A DNA stretch of 29,182 nt. It comes from JAVBNC01 sp031551765. GTDB lineage: Bacteria > Desulfobacterota > Desulfovibrionia > Desulfovibrionales > Desulfovibrionaceae. The stretch lies in assembly GCA_031551765.1 (NCBI GenBank), contig JAVBNC010000149.1:1-29182 (forward strand), in the 5' to 3' direction. Below, in pieces: positions 20,545-27,536 of this stretch (positions within the stretch are counted from its first letter, which is position 1; the number at the start of each line of letters is the position of its first letter). The notes under the pieces are model-generated. The model saw only the letters and a list, made by a program, of their open reading frames with translations, searched no databases and had not been told where the DNA came from. Made by a program: the position numbers and the translations under genes.

Positions 20545-20573
20545 GAAAGCCTCCTGTGCTGTGTCGTCGGGTA

Positions 20574-20603
20574 AAAAAAGGGAGGGCATCCCCTCCCTTT
20601 TTT
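20574..20603. terminator. Intrinsic terminator between the lipoprotein gene and fbp
   Basis: AAAAAAGGGAGGG, a 4-nt loop CATC, then CCCTCCCTTTTTT: a 7-bp GC stem extended by six A-T pairs. It lies directly after the lipoprotein stop on the minus strand and works in either direction. Confidence 0.88.
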
Positions 20604-20609
20604 GTAAAA

Positions 20610-21695
20610 CTATTCCTGCAGTGTCTGGACGGCCGGGGTTCTGGGCTGGGGCACCACCGGGCCCGCAGGAGGCGCGTCCGGCGCCACGTTGGGCTTGCCG
20701 ATGTCGCCCAAATCCCCGTCCATGCCGCTGGCGGCGTCCGTTTGGGCCCGCGCGGGGGCACGATATCCATCGTCCGAATAAGGCATCAGCACGGGCACGT
20801 CGGGCGTTCTCGGCGCGCGTGGCGGCATGGCGGTGGGCCTGGCCGCCGCGCCGGGGATGTTGACCGCGCCCAGAGCGTAGTCATTGGCCACCGTAAGGGC
20901 GGAAAGGTTATCTGTATTCTGGGGGAATTCACCCTTTACCTTGATGGCGTAAATAAGGGGCAGGTTGCCCACGTAACGGGCCACCCAGTAGAAGGTGCCG
21001 TTGGCGTTGCTGATGGTGCCGTAGGAGCTGTCCTTGACCACCTCGCCCCACTTCACGGCCGCCACGGGCGTTGAGGCCGGTTCGTACAGGCCGGGCCAAA
21101 GGACGCCCTGGGGTGAGGCTATCATGAATTTGCCGGGGTCCGTAGTGCGGGCGATAAGCGTGCGCGGGTCAAAGTGCACGACCACCACACCTTTGAAGTC
21201 CGAGCCGGAATACACGGGGTTGCCGATATAGATTTCCGGTCCCAGCGGGTCTTCCTGCACGAAGGCGCGCAGATCTTTCAGGTGCTGCTTGGTGTCCACC
21301 TTGGTCAGCGCGGTGACTTCAAAGGGTTTGGGGTAATCCACGGGCACCTTGGCCCGGGCTTCCCCGGTGTTGTCGGCCAAGGCCACGCCGGCCAGCCAGG
21401 GGAAGCGCTTGGTTATCTTGCCCACCCAGGCGGGGTCCGGATTGCGGTCGCTGTTTTGCAACACCCGCTCCAGTTCCCGCAGTTGGAAGTCGAATTCGGA
21501 AACGGCCGCGCCCAGGGCCACCTCGTACTCTTCGCATCCGCCTTTGTTGTCCAGGTCAAGCGTAGCCGGGGTGTTCAGGTAAGCGCGGTAATAGGAACGT
21601 GTATCTTTTAAGGCGTTCTTCACAGTCTGGGGGGGACGGCAGCCGGTGACGAGCACGAGCATGGCCATACAAACAAAGATCACAGCGCGATACAC
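20610..21695 (-). CDS. Lipoprotein with a Cache/PDC-like domain
   Basis: Predicted lipoprotein, 361 aa from a GTG start. The GTG at 21695 is chosen because AGGAG lies 8 nt upstream; the GTG at 21704 would touch the ribosome binding site. The signal peptide ends LVTGC with Cys19. Residues about 90-205 (KRFPWLAGVALADNTGEA, IYIGNPVYSGSDFKGVVVVH) resemble the ligand-binding fold of Cache/PDC sensors, here without any signalling domain. A Pro/Ala-rich disordered tail fills about 280-361. It might bind a small molecule or wall fragment at the outer membrane. The Cache likeness is tentative. It follows the TPR gene by 61 nt and ends at a terminator. Confidence 0.7.
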   Translation of the reverse strand: MYRAVIFVCMAMLVLVTGCRPPQTVKNALKDTRSYYRAYLNTPATLDLDNKGGCEEYEVALGAAVSEFDFQLRELERVLQNSDRNPDPAWVGKITKRFPWLAGVALADNTGEARAKVPVDYPKPFEVTALTKVDTKQHLKDLRAFVQEDPLGPEIYIGNPVYSGSDFKGVVVVHFDPRTLIARTTDPGKFMIASPQGVLWPGLYEPASTPVAAVKWGEVVKDSSYGTISNANGTFYWVARYVGNLPLIYAIKVKGEFPQNTDNLSALTVANDYALGAVNIPGAAARPTAMPPRAPRTPDVPVLMPYSDDGYRAPARAQTDAASGMDGDLGDIGKPNVAPDAPPAGPVVPQPRTPAVQTLQE

Positions 21696-21756
21696 AATAA
21701 GCACTCCTGAGATAACTCGGAATCAAGGCCGGCTGTGCGCCGTCTTGAGGTTGCGG

Positions 21757-22671
21757 TCACTGCAGAGACCGGGATTCAAGCCGCTGGGCCAAGGCTTCAA
21801 GCATGTCCGCGAGCCTGTTTCGGGGTTCCGCCTCATCGGATTTAGCGGGGGCAGACGCCGTGCCTGGAGAAGTGGAAGAGGCTTGTTTAAGCGTCAATTC
21901 GTCCATGCGGGCTTGCAAAGCCGCTTTTTCCTGGTCCGAAGAGCTGACGGCCAGAAGTTCCTTGTAGATTTCCAGCGCGCCCTGTATGTCGCCCTGCTCC
22001 GCCAGAATGTCCGCCATGGAGCGCGTACGCAGGGAGAAAGGCTCTTCCTGCTCTTCTTCGTCGCCCGCGCTTTGCGCCAAAGACGGATCTTTCTCCGGTG
22101 CGGACTCCACGGGGGTGGAGGACGGCGCGGCTTCCACTTCGGTATGGGGATCCGTCGGGGCCTCGTCCTCAGGAATTTCCGGCGCCTGGGGAGCGCTTTC
22201 CTGAGGAGTCGCGGGCCGGGCGGCCGCCATAGGGACAAGGGCCGGTTTCCCCGGTGCCTTTTGGGACAACAGGCTCAACAGGCCGTTGCCGATGATGTCG
22301 GGCCAGGAAATACGCTCATGCCGCAGCCCGGCGGCAAACAGAAACAGCGCGATGCCCGCGTCTTTGCCGGCTTCGGAAGCGTGCAGCCGCTCTCCCCAAG
22401 CCTGCCAGAAGTTGGGATAAGCGCTGAACAGCGCGCCCACCGCATCGATTTCCTCCCACAGCGCATCGCGGGAACCGTGGGTAAACAGCATTTCAATAAG
22501 CAGAAGGCGGGCTTCAAGATGGTCCGGGTGGCGAGCGGTGCCCGCGCGCAGGGTGGCGATGGCTTTGCCGGTCTGGCCGTCCTGGGCCAGCATTTTGGCC
22601 AAAGGAAAGAAGAGACCGGAATTCGGCTCGATTTCCAGGACTTCCTGGTACCACTCAATTTTTTGCTTCAT
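21757..22671 (-). CDS. TPR-like protein with disordered central linker
   Basis: Cytosolic-looking 304-aa protein. The N-terminal TPR-like helices (about 5-50: YQEVLEIEPNSGLFFPLAKM, TGKAIATLRAGTARHPDHLE) are followed by more helical repeats to about 135. A Pro/Glu/Ala-rich linker (about 140-205) comes next, then a C-terminal TPR (ADILAEQGDIQGALEIYKEL). The function is unknown; similar proteins accompany ftsB/pgsA neighbourhoods in deltaproteobacteria (recollection, not checked). The ATG at 22671 has AGGAG 9 nt upstream and lies inside the end of the ftsB-like gene. An ATG pair at 22701/22698 is possible but lacks a binding site. Confidence 0.72.
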   Translation of the reverse strand: MKQKIEWYQEVLEIEPNSGLFFPLAKMLAQDGQTGKAIATLRAGTARHPDHLEARLLLIEMLFTHGSRDALWEEIDAVGALFSAYPNFWQAWGERLHASEAGKDAGIALFLFAAGLRHERISWPDIIGNGLLSLLSQKAPGKPALVPMAAARPATPQESAPQAPEIPEDEAPTDPHTEVEAAPSSTPVESAPEKDPSLAQSAGDEEEQEEPFSLRTRSMADILAEQGDIQGALEIYKELLAVSSSDQEKAALQARMDELTLKQASSTSPGTASAPAKSDEAEPRNRLADMLEALAQRLESRSLQ

Positions 22672-22978
22672 CCGGGCCGGCTCCTGTTTTGGCTGCATCA
22701 TGAGCGCCGGGGAAAATATAAAGTATTTCGTTGTCCTTTACAAAATTCAACCGCTTGCGGATGACTTTTTCCTGATACTTCTCGTCTGACTGCAGCAGGC
22801 GTATTTCCATGCTCAGGCTGCGGTTCTTTTCGTCCAGTTCCTTGATCCGCGTTTCAATGCTGCGCTGCTGTTCCTTCAGCGCTTTGTACGCAACAAAGCC
22901 CTGCTCGCTCCAGATCAGCTTGTACGCCAAAACCAGGTTGATGCAAAGGGAGAGCCCAAAGAGCAACTGGCGCCACAT
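22655..22978 (-). CDS. ftsB: FtsB/DivIC-like septum formation initiator
   Basis: A 107-aa bitopic membrane protein: a short N-terminus, one transmembrane helix (about 5-23), and a coiled coil (about 30-66, KEQQRSIETRIKELDEKNRS). A family C-terminal cap RKRLNFVKDNEILYIFPG follows, matching the A/K-R-x-L-x-x-V-K-x-x-E-x-x-Y pattern of FtsB/DivIC. It likely bridges FtsL and FtsQ in the divisome, the coiled coil lying in the periplasm. The ATG directly abuts the stop of the 90-aa gene (TAAATG), with GAGGA 11 nt upstream. The C-terminus overlaps the TPR gene start. Confidence 0.85.
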   Translation of the reverse strand: MWRQLLFGLSLCINLVLAYKLIWSEQGFVAYKALKEQQRSIETRIKELDEKNRSLSMEIRLLQSDEKYQEKVIRKRLNFVKDNEILYIFPGAHDAAKTGAGPDEAKN

Positions 22979-23251
22979 TTACTGCAAGGTCCTCTGCCCG
23001 GAAAGGCGCATACGCGAATTCGTCATGGAGCTTCTGAGTTCGGAAAGAAAGTGCGCGGTGGCCTTTTCAATGCGTTCCACATCATTTTCATGGAACGAAA
23101 TGCAGCCCAGACGTTCGCAAATGTCTTTCAGCACCGCGAATTCGTCCGAAAGCACCCGGCTCATCCGTAACAATTCCAGGTCCGGTTCCAATTCCAGGAT
23201 GGTTTGCAGGCAGTTGCGCAGCCTGCTTTGCAGACGTGGGTCATTTTGCAT
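22979..23251 (-). CDS. Small helical protein of unknown function
   Basis: A 90-aa soluble protein predicted almost all helical, with leucine-rich amphipathic stretches (LQSRLRNCLQTILELEPDLE, then LLRMSRVLSDEFAVLKDICERL) and no membrane segment or known motif. Three cysteines occur at scattered positions. A good ribosome binding site (GGAGG, 5 nt spacing) fixes the ATG at 23251. It sits between pgsA and the ftsB-like gene and touches the latter, so it is part of that envelope/division operon. I do not recognise the family. Confidence 0.7.
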   Translation of the reverse strand: MQNDPRLQSRLRNCLQTILELEPDLELLRMSRVLSDEFAVLKDICERLGCISFHENDVERIEKATAHFLSELRSSMTNSRMRLSGQRTLQ

Positions 23252-23261
23252 AGGCTCCTCC

Positions 23262-23279
23262 CTCTGCCTTTGGGCAGAG
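23262..23279. promoter_or_regulatory. Hairpin immediately before a ribosome binding site
   Basis: CTCTGCC-TTTG-GGCAGAG (7-bp stem). On the minus strand its 3' arm abuts the GGAGG of the 90-aa gene. It may influence translation or be a processing site between pgsA and the downstream genes. Confidence 0.35.
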
Positions 23280-23304
23280 TGCGTTACGCAGGGCAAGCGC
23301 GTGT

Positions 23305-23886
23305 TCAGTCCGCAGTCTGCTTGGAGTTTGCCTGATGAATTTGCTGCCATTGCCTGTAGAACGTGTAAATATAGTTCAGCCCTGAAAATACCGTGAGGAT
23401 GAGGGCTATGTAAAGTAAAAAGTGCCCCAGCGGGTTCGGGTCCAGGCCGAACAGGTGATAATGGGCCATGAGCGGGATAAGCGCGAGCATTTGCAGAATG
23501 GTCTTCAGCTTGCCGTAGCCGTCGGCGGCAATGACAATGCCTTCGTCCATGGCAATGGCCCGCAGGCCCGTAATGATCATGTCCCGGCAGATGATGACGA
23601 TGGCTATCCAGGCCGCCACCCAGCCCAGAGCCACCAGAATGATGAGCACCGAGCTGATGAGCACTTTGTCCGCCAGCGGGTCCAGAAATTTGCCGAAACG
23701 GGTGACCATGTTGGAGCGGCGGGCGATGTGCCCGTCCACAAGGTCCGTAATGGAAGCGGCGATAAAGCCCAGCGCCGCCAGCAGGCAGGTTACCGGCCCG
23801 TGAAAGCTCAGCAAAACTACGATGACCGGCACCAGAAGAATGCGGCTCAGGGTAATTTTGTTGGGAAGATTCAAAAGCGGTGTCAT
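23305..23886 (-). CDS. pgsA: CDP-diacylglycerol-glycerol-3-phosphate 3-phosphatidyltransferase
   Basis: Integral inner-membrane enzyme, 193 aa, forming phosphatidylglycerol phosphate. The CDP-alcohol phosphotransferase motif is complete: Asp48, Asp51-Gly52-x2-Ala55-Arg56-x8-Gly65-x3-Asp69-x3-Asp73 (DLVDGHIARR...GKFLDPLAD). N-terminal NLPNKITLSRILLVP is typical of PgsA. Six hydrophobic helices follow. The ATG at 23886 has GAGG 7 nt upstream, so a longer reading from 23949 is rejected. It starts the run pgsA - 90-aa protein - ftsB-like - TPR. About 119 bp separate it from mrp, with no obvious terminator. Confidence 0.94.
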   Translation of the reverse strand: MTPLLNLPNKITLSRILLVPVIVVLLSFHGPVTCLLAALGFIAASITDLVDGHIARRSNMVTRFGKFLDPLADKVLISSVLIILVALGWVAAWIAIVIICRDMIITGLRAIAMDEGIVIAADGYGKLKTILQMLALIPLMAHYHLFGLDPNPLGHFLLYIALILTVFSGLNYIYTFYRQWQQIHQANSKQTAD

Positions 23887-24005
23887 ACGGCGGCCTCGTA
23901 ACCAAAGAATATCTGCAAACTCTCTACGCCATGCCCACCAGGAGCGCAAGCGTATGAGTACGGTTCAATTTTGGCGGATTGACGCAAAAACAACGCTCCG
24001 CCGCA

Positions 24006-24860
24006 TCAGCGGGGGGCCGCCGGGCATTCGCGCAGCACCGCTTCGGCCAGGGATTCAAAGGCTTTCCTGGCCGGGCTTTCACCGGGCAGGTCCATGGCGG
24101 GAACGCCCCTGTCCGCGGCCACGATCATGGCGGGGTCAATGGGCACGGCCCCCAGAAAGGGTATGCCTTCCTTTTTCGCCGTGGCCTCCCCTCCCCCCTT
24201 GGCAAAGAGGTCAATATGGCCGGAACAGTGCGGGCAAGTCAGGCCGCTCATGTTTTCCACCAATCCCATAATCTTCGCGTTCATGCGCCGCAGAAAATGG
24301 ATGGCCTTGCGCACGTCCGCCAGGGCCACCTCCTGCGGGGTGGTGACCATAAGGCACTGCGCGGCGGGAATGGCCTTCAGCACGGCCAGGTGCTCGTCCC
24401 CGGTGCCGGGGGGGGAATCTATGAGCAGGTAGTCCAGATCCCCCCAGGCCACGCCGCTGATGAACTGCTTGATGGCCGCGCTTTTCTTGGGGCCGCGCCA
24501 GATGACGGCGGAATCCCGGTTTTCCAGCAACGCGTCCATGGAAATGACCTTCACCCCGCCGGGGCTGCAAGCCGGGGCCAGGGTTTCCTCATCCGCCGGG
24601 CGCAGGCGTTCGGCAATGCCCAGCATGGTGGGGATGCTGGGGCCGTGCAGGTCCACGTCCGCCACGCCCACGCGCAAGCCGCGCCGGGCAAGGGCCACGG
24701 CCAAGTTGGCCGTGACCGAGCTTTTGCCCACCCCGCCCTTACCGCTGACCACGAACAGCACGCGACCGATACGCGAAAGAACGCCAGCAATGGCTCTGTC
24801 TTCCTTAGTCATGATGGAACTGCCCGCGGACGCGGAAAATCCCTTGCCTGCGCTTGTCAT
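24006..24860 (-). CDS. mrp: Mrp/ApbC/NBP35 family iron-sulfur carrier ATPase
   Basis: Deviant-Walker P-loop ATPase that carries or inserts Fe-S clusters, 284 aa. Walker A is SGKGGVGKSS (39-48) with the signature Lys41. The ADVDLHGPSIP switch (67-77), LLIDSPPGTGDEH (145-157) and the cluster-binding CxxC Cys209/Cys212 in LTCPHCSG follow. It lacks the N-terminal MIP18/DUF59 domain of longer Mrp proteins. The ATG at 24860 has GGAG 9 nt upstream; later ATGs have no binding site. It follows pcm by 87 bp on the same strand. Confidence 0.92.
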   Translation of the reverse strand: MTSAGKGFSASAGSSIMTKEDRAIAGVLSRIGRVLFVVSGKGGVGKSSVTANLAVALARRGLRVGVADVDLHGPSIPTMLGIAERLRPADEETLAPACSPGGVKVISMDALLENRDSAVIWRGPKKSAAIKQFISGVAWGDLDYLLIDSPPGTGDEHLAVLKAIPAAQCLMVTTPQEVALADVRKAIHFLRRMNAKIMGLVENMSGLTCPHCSGHIDLFAKGGGEATAKKEGIPFLGAVPIDPAMIVAADRGVPAMDLPGESPARKAFESLAEAVLRECPAAPR

Positions 24861-24947
24861 GGCGCGTATCTCCGGCGGCCCGCCGTTCCTGCCGTCAGGG
24901 GGCCGCATGCTGCTTTAAGGATATAAAAGGAATCCGTGCGGCGCGCC

Positions 24948-25589
24948 CTACCAGCCGTGCTTGCCGACCAGATCCACAAAGGCCACTCCTTCCCGCACTT
25001 CCTTGTGCAGGCGGCCCTGTTGCTTGCGCAGGCGCACCAGCCGCTGCGCGCGTTTGTCACCGCCTACGGGCATAACCAGAATGCCGGGGTCGGCCAGTTG
25101 TTCCAGCAGGGGCGCGGGCACTTCCGGCCCGCCCGCTGTCACCAGGATACGGTCAAAGGGGCTCGCTTCCGGCCAGCCCAGGGTGCCGTCCGCAAGTTTG
25201 AGGCGGATATCCATGAGCCGGAGTTGCCGGAAAAGGTCGCTGGTGCGGAAATGCAGCTCCCGCAGGCGTTCCACGGAATGCACGTCCAGCCCCATTTCCC
25301 GCAGCACGGCCGCCTGGTAGCCGGAACCCGTGCCTATTTCCAACACCCGCATGCCCGGCGCGCATTCCAGAAGCTGGGTCATGAGCGCTACCACAAAGGG
25401 CTGGGAAATGGTCTGGCCAAAACCTATGGGCAGGGGGCCGTCCTCATACGCCTGGCCGCGCAGCGCTTCTTCCACGAAAAGATGGCGGGGCACCGTGCGC
25501 ATGGCTTTGAGCACGGCGGCATCGCTGATGCCGCGCGGCGCAAGCTGTTCCCGGACCATGCGGTCGCGGCTGATGCTGTAGGTGCTCAT
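24948..25589 (-). CDS. pcm: Protein-L-isoaspartate O-methyltransferase
   Basis: SAM-dependent repair enzyme, 213 aa, methylating L-isoaspartyl residues in aged proteins. It begins with the family helix MVREQLAPRGISDAAVL and carries motif AYEDGPLPIGFGQTISQPFV (substrate loop), motif I VLEIGTGSGYQAAVL (SAM binding) and DRILVTAGG with downstream P-x-P-L-L-E-Q-L. The ATG at 25589 follows GAGGA by 6 nt; a longer reading to 25724 has no binding site. It is divergent from the M23 gene with a 222-bp gap. Confidence 0.95.
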   Translation of the reverse strand: MSTYSISRDRMVREQLAPRGISDAAVLKAMRTVPRHLFVEEALRGQAYEDGPLPIGFGQTISQPFVVALMTQLLECAPGMRVLEIGTGSGYQAAVLREMGLDVHSVERLRELHFRTSDLFRQLRLMDIRLKLADGTLGWPEASPFDRILVTAGGPEVPAPLLEQLADPGILVMPVGGDKRAQRLVRLRKQQGRLHKEVREGVAFVDLVGKHGW

Positions 25590-25784
25590 GGGGGGTCCTC
25601 TTCGCGCCGCGTGTGCGCCGCCGCTGTCTGGAAACCAGATTTTTTCCCGCAAGTCAATGGCGGTCTTTTCATACGGAGCGTCTTGAACAGCGGGCGAAAT
25701 TGTGCAAAGGTTCTCCGCTGTCACGGTCCTACTGGTTCTGCAAAGATTTTTCCACCCCGCCCGCCCAAACGGAAGCCGGGCTTA

Positions 25785-25796
25785 TGCGTATACGCA
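25785..25796. promoter_or_regulatory. TGCGTATACGCA palindrome upstream of the M23 gene
   Basis: A perfect 12-bp palindrome 15 bp before the M23 start codon, just ahead of its AAGGTG binding site. It could be a regulator site or hairpin controlling translation. No convincing -35/-10 pair was found nearby. Confidence 0.3.
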
Positions 25797-25811
25797 ATAA
25801 GGTGATTAGAC

Positions 25812-27245
25812 ATGGCTCGCTCTTCCTCCCTTCCGGCTTTTGTGTTTTTGTTTGTCATTCTGGCGGTTATCGGTGGCGGCGGCTACCTGCTGTTCAAAGA
25901 TACCGACGCGCCCGAGCTGATTTTGACCCCCTCTTCCGAGCGGGTTTCCGCCGGGCAACAGTTCACGGTGACGGCCAGGGACGCCAGTTCCGCCGTCAAA
26001 TCCATCAGCGTGGCCCTGCGCAAAGGCGCCCGCACCCAGACCCTGCTGGACCAGTCTTTTTCCGACGGCAACAAGGAGCAGAAAGCCAGCTTTGTGCTCA
26101 AAGACCTGGGTTTCAAGGAAGGGGCCTTTGAACTGGAAGTGCGTGCCGTGGACACTTCCTTCGCGGGCTTCGGACGCGGCAACAGCGTCACCCGTACCTT
26201 CAGCATGCGGCTGGACTCCGCGCCCCCCAGAGTGACGGTCAAAACCATGCCCCCCTATGTGCGCCGGGGCGGTACCGGGTGCGTCGTCTACAGCGTGAAC
26301 AAAGAGACGGCCGAAACCGGCGTCAAGGTGGGAGATCTCTTTTTCCCCGGCTACAAACAGCCCAACGGCGATTTCATCTGCTTCTTCGCCTTCCCCTACT
26401 TCCTTACCGTGCAGAACTACCAGCCGGAACTGGTGGCCGTGGACCTGGCCGGGAATAAGAGCACGTCCCGTCTTTCGCTGTACCGTATCAACCGGGCGTT
26501 CAGGGAAGACACGCTTCGAATCAGCGACAACCTGCTGGCCCAGAAAATGCCCGAATTCATGGACCAGGTGCCCGGTGACATGACCCCGATAGAGCGCTTC
26601 AACAAAGTCAACAGCGATCTGCGCGCCGCCAACCAGGCCGTGCTGCTCAAGCTGGGACAGAAGTCCGCGCCGGAAATGCTCTGGGCCGACTACTTCATGC
26701 GTCTGCCCGCGGGCGCGCCCAAGGCGGGCTTTGCGGACCACCGGGTCTACATGTACAACAACCAGAAACAGAGCGTGGAAGCCACCCACCTGGGCCTGGA
26801 CCTGGCCTCCCTGGCCCAGAGCCCCATACCCGCCAGCAACGCCGGGGTGGTGGTGTTCGCGAGAGACCTGGGCATTTACGGCAACACCGTGGTCATTGAC
26901 CACGGTCTGGGCCTGCAGAGCCTTTACGCGCACATGAGCAGCATGGCCGTTTCCGAAGGCCAGAAAGTGCAGCGCGGGGAGATTATCGGCAACACCGGCG
27001 CCACCGGCATGGTCATGGGCGACCACCTGCATTTCGGCATCACGGTCAGCGGGGTGGAAGTCACGCCCATCGAATGGCTGGACGGCCACTGGATACGCGA
27101 CAACGTGGTGGACCGCATCGCCAGCGCCGGGGGGACCGCGCCCGCCCTCAGCACCCCGCCGTCCGAACCGGCTCCCCAGCCCGCCAAGACGCAGCCCAAG
27201 GCCGCGCCCAAGAAAAAAGCCCCTCCCGCCCCAAAACGCCGCTAA
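25812..27245 (+). CDS. Membrane-anchored M23 (LytM) metallopeptidase
   Basis: A 477-aa envelope protein. An uncleaved-looking N-terminal helix (about 8-28) anchors it. Two Ig-like strand-rich domains (about 35-135 and 138-225) follow, with a helical linker (about 228-300). The LytM domain (about 310-430) has full zinc and catalytic residues: His326 and Asp330 in THLGLD, His374 in LYAHM, and His405-x-His407 in GDHLHFG. It should cut peptidoglycan cross-bridges or activate amidases. A Pro/Lys-rich tail (435-477) may bind the wall. The ATG has AAGGTG 6 nt upstream. Ends at a strong terminator. Confidence 0.9.
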   Translation: MARSSSLPAFVFLFVILAVIGGGGYLLFKDTDAPELILTPSSERVSAGQQFTVTARDASSAVKSISVALRKGARTQTLLDQSFSDGNKEQKASFVLKDLGFKEGAFELEVRAVDTSFAGFGRGNSVTRTFSMRLDSAPPRVTVKTMPPYVRRGGTGCVVYSVNKETAETGVKVGDLFFPGYKQPNGDFICFFAFPYFLTVQNYQPELVAVDLAGNKSTSRLSLYRINRAFREDTLRISDNLLAQKMPEFMDQVPGDMTPIERFNKVNSDLRAANQAVLLKLGQKSAPEMLWADYFMRLPAGAPKAGFADHRVYMYNNQKQSVEATHLGLDLASLAQSPIPASNAGVVVFARDLGIYGNTVVIDHGLGLQSLYAHMSSMAVSEGQKVQRGEIIGNTGATGMVMGDHLHFGITVSGVEVTPIEWLDGHWIRDNVVDRIASAGGTAPALSTPPSEPAPQPAKTQPKAAPKKKAPPAPKRR

Positions 27246-27254
27246 CGGAACTGC

Positions 27255-27293
27255 AATAAAAGGGAAGTTTTTTAACAAAACTTCCCTTTTATT
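27255..27293 (+). terminator. Intrinsic terminator after the M23 gene
   Basis: Perfect 17-bp arms: AATAAAAGGGAAGTTTT (27255-27271) and its complement (27277-27293) around TTAAC, with the built-in T run at the 3' side. It starts 9 nt after the stop codon. Confidence 0.92.
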
Positions 27294-27536
27294 ATGCCGT
27301 AAGGCTTACTTTAAAGAATAACCCCGGGAAAGGACCTGGAAAAACAAGGAAGAATTGTTTATAAGCGCACAACAGTCACATGGTACCGTTATCATCTTTC
27401 TTTGTGGTTTCCATAGCTTTTTTGCGGAATACGATCCTCTTTACTCTTTCAACGTGCATTCAGCGGCATTTACGCGTCCGGCATTCTTCTGCGTCGCTGC
27501 AAGACCGCGCGCAAAACCCTATAAAGAGAGGTTACG
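27294..27536 (+). other. AT-richer leader region of the serine hydrolase gene
   Basis: A 243-bp stretch with no gene I can support, clearly less GC-rich than its surroundings in the first 190 bp. It must hold the promoter of the hydrolase gene. No consensus -35/-10 pair stands out; TTGCGG at about 27420 and TATAAA near 27521 are weak candidates. Confidence 0.4.

Noticed and set aside
11346..25589. A joint isoaspartate-repair system of yjiHG/M20 with pcm
   Set aside because: pcm is about 9 kb from the nearest M20 gene and 13 kb from yjiG, in another transcription unit; only the E. coli iadA association links them, which is too indirect.
25806..27278. A 490-codon open frame antisense to the M23 peptidase
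   Set aside because: Low-complexity Gly/His/Val product with no motifs; the M23 reading has all zinc ligands.
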